Origin: Ryuthela nishihirai
Lineage: Eukaryota; Arthropoda; Arachnida; Araneae; Heptathelidae
Length of the DNA stretch: 64,000 bases
Assembly (NCBI GenBank): GCA_038380435.1
Contig: JAWZYU010000005.1
Location: 34,432,001 to 34,496,000, forward strand
Reading direction: 5' to 3'
How positions within the stretch are numbered: the first letter of the stretch is position 1; each line of letters opens with the position of its first letter. The notes under the pieces were generated by a model, which saw only the letters and a program-made list of their open reading frames with translations, did not search any database and was not told the origin of the DNA. This document shows, in pieces, positions 1 to 10,894 of the stretch. The translations under genes and the position numbers were made by a program.

Positions 1-42
1 CAGAGTTGAAACTCTTATCATACTCAGTAACTATTGCGAAGG

Positions 43-425
43 GTTGGGTTGTTTTACCTCTGAGCGGCACTGTTTTGCACACCATGGGCTAAATGGCCAG
101 GTCACATGGACCCCGAAGGCTCAGAGAAGGTTGGGGGAGGGGACCCACTGGAACAGCTGTTGGGAGACAGATGGTAGCCTCCCGTCAAGGCCATCCAGCG
201 TGTTCTTTAACGTGCACAGGGTATGGCTCTCCCGCGCACGGGACCACGGCTTAAAGTCCCATCCGACGGACGGCGGCCTTTCCAAGCCCATCGGTGTCCC
301 CTACTGACCGTGGGCAGGGCGGGGAATTTTGCGGAGATAAATCTCAACGCTGACCCAGCTGGGACTCGAACCTGGGAAGTACAGATTACGAGCCTGGCGC
401 GCTACCGGCTGAGCCACCCCCGCCT
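43..425 (-). mobile_element. SINE A copy 1, full length
   Basis: tRNA-derived SINE read on the minus strand. The head (about 345-425) has A-box and B-box promoter sequence and an anticodon-loop region like elongator tRNA-Met, but with CGT in the anticodon position. The body ends near the CAACC-type tail at 43-60. A perfect 12-bp target duplication (ctattgcgaagg) lies at 31-42 and 426-437, showing retroposition by target-primed reverse transcription. Non-coding. Confidence 0.88.
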
Positions 426-437
426 CTATTGCGAAGG

Positions 438-1125
438 ATAGATACAGATAACATGAACCATAAATGTCATTCAAAAGGAATCATCATTCAGTTCGAATCT
501 TTAAGAATAACTTTAACACAACATTTCTTAAGCTTGGGTTACAAGACACCCTAACAAGGTAATGGTCTGATCGATTTTCAGCTCCCCTACGAACTAGTGT
601 GCCTAATAGAAATAGTTCATTTGCTGTTAATTAGTACATAACCAATCATATTTCTAAGCAATCCATCAGATGAAAGCCGTGTGCATTTAAAAATATTCCG
701 GTATTCTCAAATCATTAAGTTTGCTTACTTGTAGGAGCTGTTCTCCATTGTTATTGCAAATACCAATGCCAAAAGGATCTATCACCCCTGCATAATTCAA
801 AACAATAGCCAATATTAGATAAGTGGTGTGCAATATTTGCATGTTAATGGCCGAACGAGAATATTTTCCGTGCTTGCGGGAATAGTAAGAAAATTTTGAT
901 ATGGAGAACACATTGACGACAATAACTCTACGTGTAAACACAAAATTTCAGTGAGTAAATTACAGAAATGAGTGCATTATTTTCAAATTTGTCACAATAA
1001 CAACAATAAGGGTAACGAATAATCTCAAGTATCATTAGAAATTTTGGCATCAATATAAGTTGTTGCTAGCAGCGCCAAAAGCAGCGGCCTGTAAAATGCG
1101 GGCAGTGGGTTGTGTACCACTGGTT
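438..1125. other. AT-rich stretch, nothing recognised
   Basis: No coding similarity, no long repeat shared with the rest of the window and no RNA gene could be seen. A short open frame at 687-941 on the minus strand has low-complexity, AT-driven codon use and is not a credible gene. Confidence 0.5.
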
Positions 1126-1129
1126 AGCA

Positions 1130-1709
1130 TCGAGATCCTGTGAAGCTGACCACTCTTCAGCAGTGTTGAAAGAAAAAAAAGGGAGAGCCGCAGAAAAAAA
1201 AAAAGAAATCAATAAGCCAAACTGATCTGTTAGCCCCAATTTTCAGTTCCCCTTCAGATAGGATATCTCCCTGAATCGAGATCCTGTGAAGCTGACCACT
1301 CTTCAACAGGGTTGAAAGAAAAAAGGGAGAGCCGTAGAAAAAAAAAAAGAAATCAGTAAGCCAAACTGATCTGTTAGCCCTCATTTTCAGTTCCCCTTCA
1401 GATGATAGGATATCTCCCTGAATCGAGATCCTGTGAAGCTGACCACTCTTCAGCAGGGTTGAAAGAAAAAAGGGAGAGGCGTAGAAAAAAAAAATCAATA
1501 AGCCAAACTGATCTGTTAGCCCTCATCTTCAGTTCCCCTTCAGATGATAGGATATCTCCCTGAATCGAGATCCTGTGAAGCTGACCACTCTTCAGCAGGG
1601 TTGAAAGAAAAAAGGGAGAGGCGTAGAAAAAAAAAGAAATCAATAAGCCAAACTGATCTGTTAGCCCTCATCTTCAGTTCCCCTTCAGATGATAGGATAT
1701 CTCCCTGAA
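1130..1709. repeat. Tandem array of four ~145-bp units
   Basis: The motif gagatcctgtgaagctgacc recurs at about 1130, 1278, 1425 and 1566, giving units of 148, 147, 141 and 143 bp. Each unit has an A-rich tract (agaaaaaaaaaag), the segment ccaaactgatctgttagccc and an end ggatatctccctgaa. The flanks (1080-1130 and 1710-1790) resemble the ends of a dispersed repeat seen again at 6810-7050, so the array looks like internal amplification inside one copy. Overlapping open frames on the minus strand only reflect the repeat. Confidence 0.85.
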
Positions 1710-2154
1710 ACCTGAACCCTGAAAAACTAATAGCCTGCACCACGAGAAGGAGGGTAAGACTTTAGATGCTAAATCTGGCCGATTAAGTGTATCTTCATAG
1801 AGGAACAGTGCGCAGTTATTCTTAGCTACCATTTACACACCTAATATACTTCTATAAAGTAATTGCTTCTTCTTAAAATAATTGACCGAGCTTTCATTAA
1901 AATGTTTTAAAAGCTTATTTACATGCTAATTTAATTTTCAATTAAGATTAGCGCAACCAGCTAATTGCTGCTGGCACATCAATCATATTAAAAAAAAGCT
2001 ATTGTTGTCGTATTTTTGCTATAAATAATAATCCATCAGTCTGTAAATATTCAACTTTCGTTGAAGAGATAAAATATTATTTTTGGGTTGGATAAGTATT
2101 TAAAAAAACATTACGATTTGCAATTCCTTTATCTTTCTAAGTGTAAATATCCAC

Positions 2155-2345
2155 AGTTAAAAAAATAAATAAAAACCCCCTCAAGCAGCTGCTTGCCACA
2201 GAGGTCTGACAGGAGCCTGTCAGTTTATATGCCAAAGTAGAAGGTCTGAGAGAATGACAGAACCTCGGCAGAAAAATGACACACACATCCATGCCTTACC
2301 CGGGCTCGAACCCAGATCCCTTAGATCAAGTAGTCAAGATTTCTC
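2155..2345 (-). mobile_element. SINE B copy 1
   Basis: Minus-strand SINE B. It has the A-rich tail at 2155-2175, the family core 'ccctcaagcagctgcttgcc', a body with ggcatataaactgacagg-like sequence, and the TpsiC end of the tRNA head near 2305-2335 (gggctcgaaccc). The outer part of the head is lost or diverged. Non-coding. Confidence 0.8.
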
Positions 2346-2572
2346 AATTTGTTTTCGTTAAAAAAAAACATGTATTTTGTTTTTGATGATTGTAAAGACT
2401 CCAATCAGTTTGAGAACTCCTTCTCTACAGCATTCCAGATTGGTTCTACGTGATTGATGTTTGGGAATCTTTTTGGCTAATCGATATAGACTACATTCGT
2501 ATTATGAAGATCCACTTGATCCATGCGAGCTCTTCATATTTCAAATTTATCGTGGCACGAAATAGATTTTTT

Positions 2573-2775
2573 TCGGGCACTGATCTAGAAAAATACTAGG
2601 GAGGAGAGGGATGGGCAAGTGATGCAATCAAGTCAGAGAAAAGTAAAAGGGGGTTGGGTTGGAATGGGCAAGAGATTGGATTTCCATTACGGTGCAGCAT
2701 TTTCCCCTCTGTTTCAGAGATCTTTAAAACATCCTTGAAAAATGCACGAAATACGCACAAATTTAATGATTTTTG
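2573..2775. repeat. Diverged dispersed repeat, copy 1
   Basis: Shares a diverged block with 30590-30745: gcattttcccctctgtttc and tgaaaaatgcacgaaatacg here correspond to cattttccctcccgttc and tgaaaaatgcatgaaatatg there. Class unknown; no coding content seen. Confidence 0.5.
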
Positions 2776-3028
2776 CCTCTATTACTCTTATTAGCATTCT
2801 AGTGGGGGGGGGGGCATGCCCCCTTAGATCCAGCCTTGCTTTTGTTTAATATAATTTTGTTACAATGAACGATTTTGTAAATGATATGTTGGAAAAGAAT
2901 TACCAGCCAAAGTATATCACACTGTTAAATAAAAGAACCTCTTTGTTCGTATTTGAACTTGCAGTGGTAAGGGATGGGTAGATTTGTCAACCGGCTGAAG
3001 AAACATGTAGGTGCACGAGAAGTTTTTA

Positions 3029-3389
3029 CACTGAAATGTCAGTTTATTAGGTACACTTACCTAGCAGTGTGTTGCGCCTCTTTTGGCTTCAGAACAGCCC
3101 GAATTCGTCGGGGCATAGAACTTACAAGATGCTGGATGGAGTTAAAAGCCCAGGAGAACGGCCGTTTGGGAGATGCTCGAACAGGCATGCGTAGCACCAG
3201 CTATCATGCTACATTCAAAGTTGCTCAGGTCGGTCATTTCGCCCATACTGACGCTCAATAGAACTCTAACTGATGCTCAAAGAGCTGGTCTGCCTGATTT
3301 ATATCATACAACACTATCACGTATTATTAGTTGTAATGAAAACTTGATGCTGCGAGGAGTGGTGTACCTAACAAACTGACATCTCAGTG
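3029..3389. mobile_element. Tc1-type MITE (361 bp), TA target site
   Basis: Ends are inverted repeats (CACTGAAATGTCAGTTTATT at the left; its near-complement ends at 3389), flanked by TA at 3027-3028 and 3390-3391. The left end closely matches the left end of the longer Tc1-like element at 21966, and 3130-3340 matches that element's right part (about 24000-24200), so this is an internally deleted derivative of the same family. Short open frames inside are not functional. Confidence 0.82.
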
Positions 3390-3399
3390 TATAGGGAAT

Positions 3400-3582
3400 G
3401 AATTGACGCTGCGATGAATTGACGTCGCAATGAATTGCGCTGCAATGAACTAATGCTGCGATGAACTTATATTGCGATGAATTGACCACCATGAACTGAT
3501 ATTGCGATGAATTGACCAAGATGACGATGAACTGATGAGGATGATTAAGACTTTGCGATGAATTGTCGATGAACTGATGTGG
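3400..3582. repeat. Short-unit minisatellite (gatgaattga-type)
   Basis: Irregular repeats of 15-22 bp built on gcgatgaattgac / atgaactgat. Next to the right end of the Tc1-type MITE. Non-coding. Confidence 0.7.
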
Positions 3583-3659
3583 AATCTACTGCTGCACATC
3601 AATGAGAAAACATTTCGCTCTAAAGATTCTATGTTCGGGTCACTAGTTCTGGCAGCATT

Positions 3660-3945
3660 GGTATTTGTCTCCACTATCCCCCACTCTGCCCTCGGTGGAA
3701 AAGGGGATACCGATGGGCTTCGAAAGGACATCGTCGAATTAGCTGTTAAGCCACGGTTCAGTATGCCAAAGATCATATCCTGCGTACATAAAAAACCCAC
3801 TGGGTGGTGTATACAGGGAGCGTTCATCTATCTTCTAACAGCTGTCAAGTAGGTTACCTTCTCAGCATTCTTTGAGCTCCTTGAGTCCTTACGACTGGCC
3901 ATTTAGCCAATTGTATGCAAAAAACTGCTGCTCAGAGTTAAAACA
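3660..3945 (+). mobile_element. SINE A, degenerate and split copy
   Basis: Two SINE A body pieces in plus orientation. At 3665-3730 there is ccccactctgccctcggt followed by gataccgatgggcttcg. At 3855-3945 there is gagtccttacgactggcc followed by the end module with ctgctgctcagagttaaaac. The tRNA head is missing and about 120 bp of unrelated sequence separates the blocks. Confidence 0.6.
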
Positions 3946-3984
3946 ATCCAAGTTGCTGACCATATAAACCTACTGGTGTGGACG

Positions 3985-4430
3985 AAATAAGGCTCTGAGC
4001 TTGGTTATGGATCCCGAATTTGCTGCTCTGGTGGGTCCTCTGTGTTTTCTGTTTGTTTGTGGGCTGACAGCCCCAAGTGAATAGATTCACAGGATATGTT
4101 TATAGCTGGTAGATAATCCTGAGCAGAGGTCATCGCAGGCACCTGAACTCTTTGCTTCTACTGGCATCGTCAAATTATATATTGGAGGAAGTCTTACAGT
4201 GTAGATGGCTTAAGCCTTTAGTGGTGAGGAATGGTCTTTGCCCTATGCCTGCGATTAGGGGGCTGTTTGATATTGTCGGCATTCCCTCTATCAATAAACA
4301 TAGTTTCTTTAAACATCCTACTAACCATTTTCTCTCCCTAGGTAGTTGGAGTGTAAGGACTCTGCATAGAGAATATTCACTTGATGTCCTCACACAAAAA
4401 TTCCATCATTATAATGAAACAAAGGGAGGT
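3985..4430 (+). mobile_element. LINE 5' region with start of endonuclease ORF (relic)
   Basis: Plus-strand 5' region of a non-LTR retrotransposon. Translation near 4335-4400 gives SWSVRTLHREYSLDVLTQ, the N-terminal 'SWNVRTL' motif of APE-type endonuclease ORFs. The same ~430 bp recurs inverted at 6345-6785. The sequence leaves the family soon after the endonuclease start, so the copy is a 5' fragment with no reverse transcriptase. The family is the RTE/CR1-like group by motif; I cannot fix the clade. Confidence 0.7.
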
Positions 4431-4589
4431 AGAATTGGGGTGACAATGCGGTTTAGTCAGAAGGACTGTCATCCATCTCTGGACTTAGAAAAATTTCGAG
4501 ATGGGTCCTAAAACAGTGGTCAAGGCTGCGAGTGGGTTTTCATGTTGTAAGACATTGCGTCTGATAGGGAAGCAAAGGGGTATCGACAG

Positions 4590-5905
4590 TGCAGGGGGTG
4601 ACTTGATCGAAGATTCATCCTTCAATAAAACGTGGTTCATGGTAAGGGTGAGGTACCAAATGCTTATTGCGTGTTCTAAAGCAGGTCTTTTATGTCACCC
4701 ATACAGGTCACCAGACCATATTACCCTTCAATGTGTTTCATAATTACGAATAATTTGTTTTTGAAGCAAAGATTTTTTTGTTTTCCTTTTATTAATTTTT
4801 TACCCAATAGCATTTTTTCATTTTCTGCAGGACAGTCTTTTAAAACAGTTACTGCCTGGATAGTCCTTAAAAGGGAAGCAGAACTTTTTCTAAGAGTTTT
4901 AATTAATGAAGGTTTTTTAAGAAAGGAGGAATGGGAGGACTTTTTGATGAATAACCGATCGAAGTTGATTTATCGAAGATTGACCGCCAAAGGGATGAGT
5001 GGGATACCTTCAACGTTGCGATAAACATTCGCAATGGTTGAGCAAAACTTGCGAATAATTATTCAGAGACTTGTGATTCCCCGTTTGGAAATTTTTGTAG
5101 GACGCTTCAGATTGTAAAACCATCTGTCACTAAAACGTGGTCCCCAGTACAGGTGAGATACCAAACACTTGTTTGCGAAATGCACGTTGTAGGACTTAAT
5201 GAAGATCGAATTCACAAAATATGGTACTCTAATTATTTTTGAGGATTGCATCAGCCATTCTGAGAGGATGCCACTGAAAGTTTAGTTGGCAAATTTCAGA
5301 TGAGGGTAGAAATCAAGGGACTTCTTCAGGCTATGTAATCGGTGAGGGGGGAGTTTAATAGAGGGGGCAGAACTTTTGATAAGGGTTTTTTTTAATGAAG
5401 GGGAAGGCAGTTTTGATAAGTGTTTAATTAATAAGGAATAAAAATTCGCAATAAATACAGGGAATATACAACTACCACATTAAAGTATAAAAATATTTGG
5501 GAGGGGGTTTTTAATGAGTGGGAGTCAAAAATTGAAAAAATTACGACTAAAATTGAGGGTTTTTCTAAATATAGTACTCATAATATACACTAGAGGGCGC
5601 CACGGGCTTTTATAAAGGTTGAGGAAATTTTCATAAGAGCGATTTTTTTAATGAGGGAGAGTAAAAATTGGGAATAATTTCAGTTAAAACAGAGAGCGTT
5701 TCTAAATATAGTTCTCATAATATACACTAGAGAGTGCCACGGTTTTTTAATAAAGGGGGATTAATTATGAAACATTAATTAATTGTTAATTAATTATTAA
5801 TTATAAATTATGAATATTAAAAGGGGCAGTGACGTCATATCACGTGGTCGGTAGGGGCATGGCTGGTTACGTAAGGGGGGGTGGCCGGTGACGTCATAGG
5901 GAGAA
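4590..5905 (+). mobile_element. Decayed copy of the Maverick-like terminal arm
   Basis: Colinear with the right arm of the element at 30862-37639, in the same orientation. Shared blocks include aaaacgtggt...gtgaggtaccaaa, ttcataattacgaataattt, gttttaat runs with ataaggaataaaaat, the 'gcgcca' segment beside cactaga, the attaattaattattaatt-rich block and the terminal zone with cagtgacgtcat and ggtgacgtcatag. It is rearranged and lacks the extreme terminus. No intact ORF. This shows the 6.8-kb element is a repeat family. Confidence 0.72.
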
Positions 5906-5924
5906 TCACTGTGCAAAGGAGGGA

Positions 5925-6790
5925 CTATTATGGGGGCTCATTACTGCTACCAATACCAAAATGGCCTATCACTCCTCTCCAAATGTCAGATTCAGTACCA
6001 TCTTTGGCATTGAAGTCACCAAGAACAAGGATAATATCTCCGTTCTTGGCAGAATTCAAAATATCCTGAAGTTGTCCGTAAAACCTAGCCTTCTGATCCT
6101 CATCGGCATCCTCAGTGGGGGCATAACAGCAGATAACATTCTAGTCTTTAACGCTTGTCTGAAAATTTTCTGTAAGAAACCTTTCATTAATGCACGCATA
6201 TGCTAGAAGAGCATTACTAATGAGTCTGCTGAGAAGCAGACCTCCCTGTAAAGAAAAATTTAAGATTATTTTTAAGAATCTGACCTTTATCTGTCCATCT
6301 GGTCTCTTGCAAGACGTGAAGATCTAAATTTTGACCTTGGAATTCTTGTGTGAGGACATCAAGAGAAAAAGCCCTGTGCAGAGTCCTCACATTCCAACTA
6401 CCTATGGAGAGAAAATGGTTAATGGGATGTTTAAAGAAAATACGTTTATTGAGAGCGGAATGCCGATAATATCAAACAGCCTCCTAGTCGCAGACATGGG
6501 GCAAAGACCCGTTCCCCCACCACTAAAGGCTGAAGCCATCTACACTGAAAGACTTCCACCAATGTAGAATTTGACGATGCCAATAGAAGCAAAGTGTTCA
6601 GGTGCCTGCGATGATCTCTGCTCAGGATTATCCACCAGCTGATAAACATATCCTGTGATTCTATTCACTTGGTGCTGTCAACCCACAAACAAACAGAAAA
6701 CACAGCGGAAGATTTTCCCTCCACAGAAGACCACCAGTGCAGCAAAATCAGAATCCATAACCAAGCTCGGAGCCTTAATTCAGTCCAGTC
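5925..6790 (-). pseudogene. LINE 5' region and APE endonuclease domain (relic)
   Basis: Minus-strand non-LTR retrotransposon fragment. Reading right to left, 6345-6785 is the 5' region also found inverted at 3985-4430. Next come SWNVRTLHRAFSLDVLTQ, an LQETRWTDKGQ-like segment and, near 5985-6025, LGDFNAKDGTESD (the GDFN motif of APE-type endonucleases). That domain nicks target DNA for target-primed reverse transcription. The fragment stops after the endonuclease; no RT domain follows. Frameshifts interrupt the reading frame. It probably belongs to the same family as the RT relics at 9975, 16828 and 24855, but no overlap proves it. Confidence 0.78.
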
Positions 6791-6806
6791 CAGTGGACTG
6801 AATTAA
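6775..6806. repeat. Short perfect inverted repeat
   Basis: ttaattcagtcc and ggactgaattaa are 12-bp complementary arms around an 8-base loop, at the outer end of the LINE 5' fragment. Function unknown. Confidence 0.75.
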
Positions 6807-6809
6807 TAT

Positions 6810-7050
6810 ATGGTCAGCACCAGTAGCCTGTGTGGTTGACCACTCCTCGGCAGCGCAGTAAAAAATGTAAAGTAGCTGTAGTTGTCCAGATCAGTAGGCC
6901 ACACTAATCTGGCAGCCGTCCATTTCCGTTCACTTCCACAAGAGAGTATCGCTTTTGAAAGGTACTAACGGTCTGCACCACGAGAAGGCGGGGTTGGACA
7001 TTAGGTGCTAAGCGTGGTCGGTTCTATGCATCATCACAGGGGATTGGGGC
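6810..7050. repeat. Dispersed repeat C, second copy
   Basis: Shares its ends with the sequence around the 1.1-1.8 kb tandem array: ggttgaccactcctcggcag matches gctgaccactcttcagcag, and gcaccacgagaaggcggg matches gcaccacgagaaggaggg. Possibly a SINE-like repeat; no clear tRNA head or tail was resolved. Confidence 0.55.
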
Positions 7051-8290
7051 ATAGCTCTCCTTCCAGTGATTACTTATTTATAATTGCCAGTGTCGATATC
7101 AAGTGCCACCACTGGGTGTCTGAAGGTTTCGCCATTTATGGTCAAGTTCACCATAAACCTGCCGATGACCAGGAGTTTGGTTCCTCTAACTATTTTCAAT
7201 TCTTGTGACCACAGGATCATTTCTTTTAATATCTGGGGTTTCAGATGCTGCAAACAATTCTGGTTCAATACGAAAAGTGTGGCACACATGTCTAGGAGCG
7301 TAGAGACTACCATATTTTCTATGAAGCCAGAAATTCATATTTTCTATTAAGCCAGAAGGAGCCTTCTCATCATAGCCCGAGATGACACAAGATGCAATCT
7401 GGATGCTGGGACTCTCGCCGGGGTTCTGGAAAATACATTCAAACTTTTCTCCCTTGTTGGTTTAAAGGATAACTATCAGTGTGGTGCTGGGCCTTGAATT
7501 CACTCCCTGTCACTGCTGTGGCCATGGCTGACCTGTCAACGGGATTGGTGTAGTCAGGCATAGGTAACCCTCATCACACATACTATGTGGCTGTTGCCAG
7601 TATGCCACCTCAGAGTCGCATGTATGTGCAGATGACCTCAGCCAGCACTGATGAGCAAAATGGTCTGGCCTCCCACAAGCGAAGCAGGTGACTTCCCGGG
7701 GTCATGCACTAACTTGGCGTTGCGTGGCTTAGAGTATCAGCTGGGGAACTGGGGGTTCCTGCGTGTGTAATTCCAGTGCTTTCACCTGATTCATCAAGGT
7801 AGCTAGTCCTCCTGTATCTGACAGAGTGGGAGAGCCTTCAGGATTGCTCCCAGCTCCTGTGAAGGACCTGCATTGGGGACGGTGGGTTCCGGGGTCGAAC
7901 CCACGACCTGAAGCAGTGGCTTCTTGGTCGTAAGGCCCTCCTCATTGCCTTCTTCCAGCAGGGATTTTTCCAGCGCTCCCTCAAAAGTGTTCGGGTTATG
8001 AGATAACACACATCTCTTCAATTTGGGGAGCATCCCTGCCAAGAACTCTGCCAGGTGTAACTGTCCAGCTGGTTCCTTCCCAAGAATTTATACGCCAGTG
8101 TCCTCAGCCTTACTACATATTTCCTCACACCCTCTCTCAATTTCTGCTGGCACGTGGAGAACTGGTGGAGCCGGGTGGCTAATGGTTACTCCACCTCGAA
8201 CTGTTCAAACTCTTTTTAAGTCCTCGTATCTAACCTCCGTGTGCAGCTCTTGGGATGCATTTACAAACACCGCTGCCACCCCTCATAGCT
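7040..8290 (-). pseudogene. Gypsy-type LTR retrotransposon gag-protease relic
   Basis: Minus-strand fragment. Reading right to left, 7803-8042 gives a gag-like stretch (LPKLKRCVLSHNPNTFEGA). Near 7646-7686 is a CCHC zinc knuckle (C-x2-C-x4-H-x4-C: CFACGRPDHFAHQC) typical of retrotransposon nucleocapsid regions. At 7074-7313 is a protease-like stretch in which the expected D-[ST]-G motif reads DMCA, so the active site is damaged. Stops and frameshifts separate the parts. No RT, integrase or LTR could be assigned. Gypsy-like is my best reading from gag/protease order and motifs. Non-functional. Confidence 0.6.
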
Positions 8291-8299
8291 AATGTAGGC

Positions 8300-9130
8300 T
8301 CTCTAAGCTAACTAATGCTCATCAATATTTCCTGCAGATAAAATATTAGCTTTGTGGGTCAAATGTATAAAATCTCTCTACATCTGTATTTTGTGAGATG
8401 ACGATGATGATGAATAAATATTATTATTTGAACGTGCAATGACTGTCATTTCGTTCGGCTGCCACCTTGACAAACTGACTACTCTCTCCAGTTGCTCGAA
8501 GAATACGGAAGCTGATCAGCTGCTGTCGCCATAATACTCGTTCACCAGACTTATGTATCCTGAAAGAATGGTCTTTCCTGGGAATTCGATTCCTCTGTTG
8601 GGGTCTCTACTTTGACCGTGTTCTCCATGTTTTGTCTTCCCAACCCTAGTGTACTGGGTGTTGGTGTGGTGTTCATTTTCTTTGTATCCTCTGAAAGTGC
8701 AGGGAGGTGTCTCACAGAAATGCAATCGACATAAATCAAAATCACTTCTAGCTAAAATAAAATGTTGCAGTATTTCCCTAGTCGATTAACTATCTCGTTA
8801 TCATACATTCTGCACTTGGGCCTAGCTATTTCTTAATTGCTAATATCAAATATGCAAATAAAAACTGTTTTGTTATATAGTTTGGTCATCACACTATCGC
8901 AAATCCAAAATACCAAAAATAGCTCAGAAACAGTATTTTGTTGCAAATAGATGTTCCTGAAAATCCTGTGTAAAAACACACATCACAATCCTCGCTAACA
9001 CAAGTCTTTCTGCTGTTTAAAATACACTGCTTTACGTATATTATAATATTTCAGTCCTATTCAGTACCTAATTGTAACAATTCCTAATTTTTCCGCCGCT
9101 GCCTCGTCTTAACATAGTAATTTGTAATAT
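8300..9130. other. No recognised gene; AT-rich toward the right
   Basis: Holds no recognisable domain. It could include the 5' leader of the gypsy-like relic to its left, but no LTR pair is visible. Short open frames at 8516-8745 show no family features. Confidence 0.4.
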
Positions 9131-9430
9131 ATATACAGTCGGCCCTCTACTTTCGCGGGTTTAACTTTCACGGATTTGATTATTCGCGAGTTTGCCGTCA
9201 ATAATTAGATGGGAATTTTTTTGAAGTTTACTGCGGAAAATCGCAGACGACGCGTGCAGACTAGAAAAAGTAAAGAAAACTAAAAAAGGTTTAGTAAGTC
9301 ATAAATACATAAAATGTATGCATTATTAATCTATTTTTATCATTTACTACCATAAACATATACACAAATTTATTATAAAATGTTAAATTTTGAAAAAGGT
9401 TTCAGTACGCTAGAACTGTGACGACTATTT

Positions 9431-9725
9431 TTATGATATCGACCCGTCTATGTTACGTTCCTTGAAGTTGAAGGAATTGGTAGAAGAGGCATTTTCTATG
9501 TATACCAACATTTTTAAAGAAATGAAGAGGCGAAATAGCCAAACTGAAATCACAATGTATTTCAAGAAGATAACAATGAGTATCCCTGCCTTCCCTTCTA
9601 CCCCTTCCAGCTCTGCCACCCCTGCTACCCTTGAGGCACCCCCTTCCCCTCCTCCTCCGCATATAGAACACGTATCAGACGACGAGGATGAAAACTATGA
9701 TGATCTATTTCCACTGCTCGAATAA
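9431..9725 (+). pseudogene. Tigger transposase C-terminal fragment
   Basis: Open reading to a stop at 9723-9725. It shows a helix-rich segment (NIFKEMKRRNSQTEITMYF), a Pro/Ser/Thr-rich linker and an acidic end (SDDEDENYDDLFP), the layout seen at the C-terminus of pogo/Tigger transposases. The DNA-binding CENP-B-like domains and the DDE core are absent; the sequence from 9136 leads in with no intact upstream frame. It lies inside a TIR-bounded element, which supports the call. Non-functional. Confidence 0.65.
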
Positions 9726-9974
9726 ATAACAATAATGCAGCACAGTTACAATAAATATTATTTGAATGTGCATGTGTGTACTGTAAGTCTCATAACTGTA
9801 CAGCAAGAACTGTGTATCAGAAGTGTTTGCATTTCATCATCATCTGTACATAGTCATCGCTAGCTTAATCATCGTGTGAAAGCCAAAGGAAATTTTAAAA
9901 GCATAAAATTATTAAAGTTTATAAAACACAATACTATATTGTACTGTACTGTATATAACTATGTTTTATGAACT

Positions 9975-10595
9975 TTAATAATTTTCATTATCATCATCAT
10001 CATCCTCAAGCAGCCATGGGCTACGTAGGTCCAACCAGACCGTGCAATTTAGTTCTCCAAGCAAGTCTATCCTGAGCTACATCTACTGCATCTGGCCACT
10101 GCACACCAATTCTAATAAGGTCCTGTTTGACATTGTCTGCCCACCGCATCCTTGGTCTCCCCCTCTTTCTGAAGCCTTTAGGCACACTATTCATAAACCT
10201 ATTTCCAATCTATAATTAGCCATAAGGGCAACTTGCCATAAGGCCCATAAGGGCACAAAACCAATGGAGTCTTTCTCTGCACAATATTCTGCTTAAAGGA
10301 TTTTCCGACTCCTTTGCCTAACCTCATCATTAGTTACAAAGTTGGAATACCTAATGCCCAAGATACTGCATCGGAATCAAAAGCATTTAGTGTCCTTTTA
10401 TCTTGTTTACAAAGCGTCCAAGTTTCACTACCATAATTAACCCTAGAAAGAACCAAACTATTATACAGTCTAATTTTAGTCTTTAAGTGTATACGCCTAT
10501 TCCTCCACACTCTCCCTAGATTCTTAAAAGCCCGGCAGCAATCCCTATTCGTTGTTAATCTCATGCCGCACATCACCATTATCTGTTACACTGCT
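9975..10595 (-). pseudogene. LINE reverse-transcriptase C-terminal/3' fragment inside Tigger
   Basis: Minus-strand 3' end of the same LINE family as at 16828-17375 and 24855-26320. It has the CATCAT-type terminal tail at the low-coordinate side, then gcagccatgggctac and the RT C-terminal motifs IHLKTKIRLYNSLVLSRVNY and ETWTLCKQDKR. It is 5' truncated within the RT C-terminal region at about 10595, beyond which Tigger sequence resumes. This orders the events: Tigger first, LINE second. Confidence 0.78.
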
Positions 10596-10894
10596 ATCTA
10601 AATACTGTACATGCATTGCATCACATACTGTACATGTATTGCATCACATACTGTACGTGTATTGTATTACCCCCCCCCCCCCATCCCCTCTTTCACTCTG
10701 TGTGTGTGTTAGCCTACATTGTTCATACTGCAATTTTAAATTTATAAAACATACTGTTGCAGTACAATGTATTGTTTTACTTAACAGTATTAAGAGTCAA
10801 GGTTTGGGGGGGGGGCAGAGATATTCGCGGTTTTTCCACATTTGCGGCGGTCCTGCGCACCTAACCAACGCGAATGTTGAGGGCCGACTGTATT

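Larger units (their letters stand above)
9136..10890 (+). mobile_element. Pogo/Tigger-type DNA transposon relic
   Basis: Terminal inverted repeats begin CAGTCGGCCCTC at 9136 and end GAGGGCCGACTG at 10890, each flanked by TA (9134-9135 and 10891-10892). The ends carry the ttcgcgg motifs typical of Tigger elements. Only the C-terminal transposase piece remains. A LINE 3' end occupies about 9975-10595. A stretch of tgcatcacatactgtac repeats (10600-10665) and a poly-C run lie to the right. Confidence 0.85.

Noticed and set aside
1157..1743. Overlapping minus-strand frames with repeated FFFYASPFFLSTLLKSG
   Set aside because: They follow exactly from the 145-bp tandem array and poly-A tracts; no independent coding evidence.
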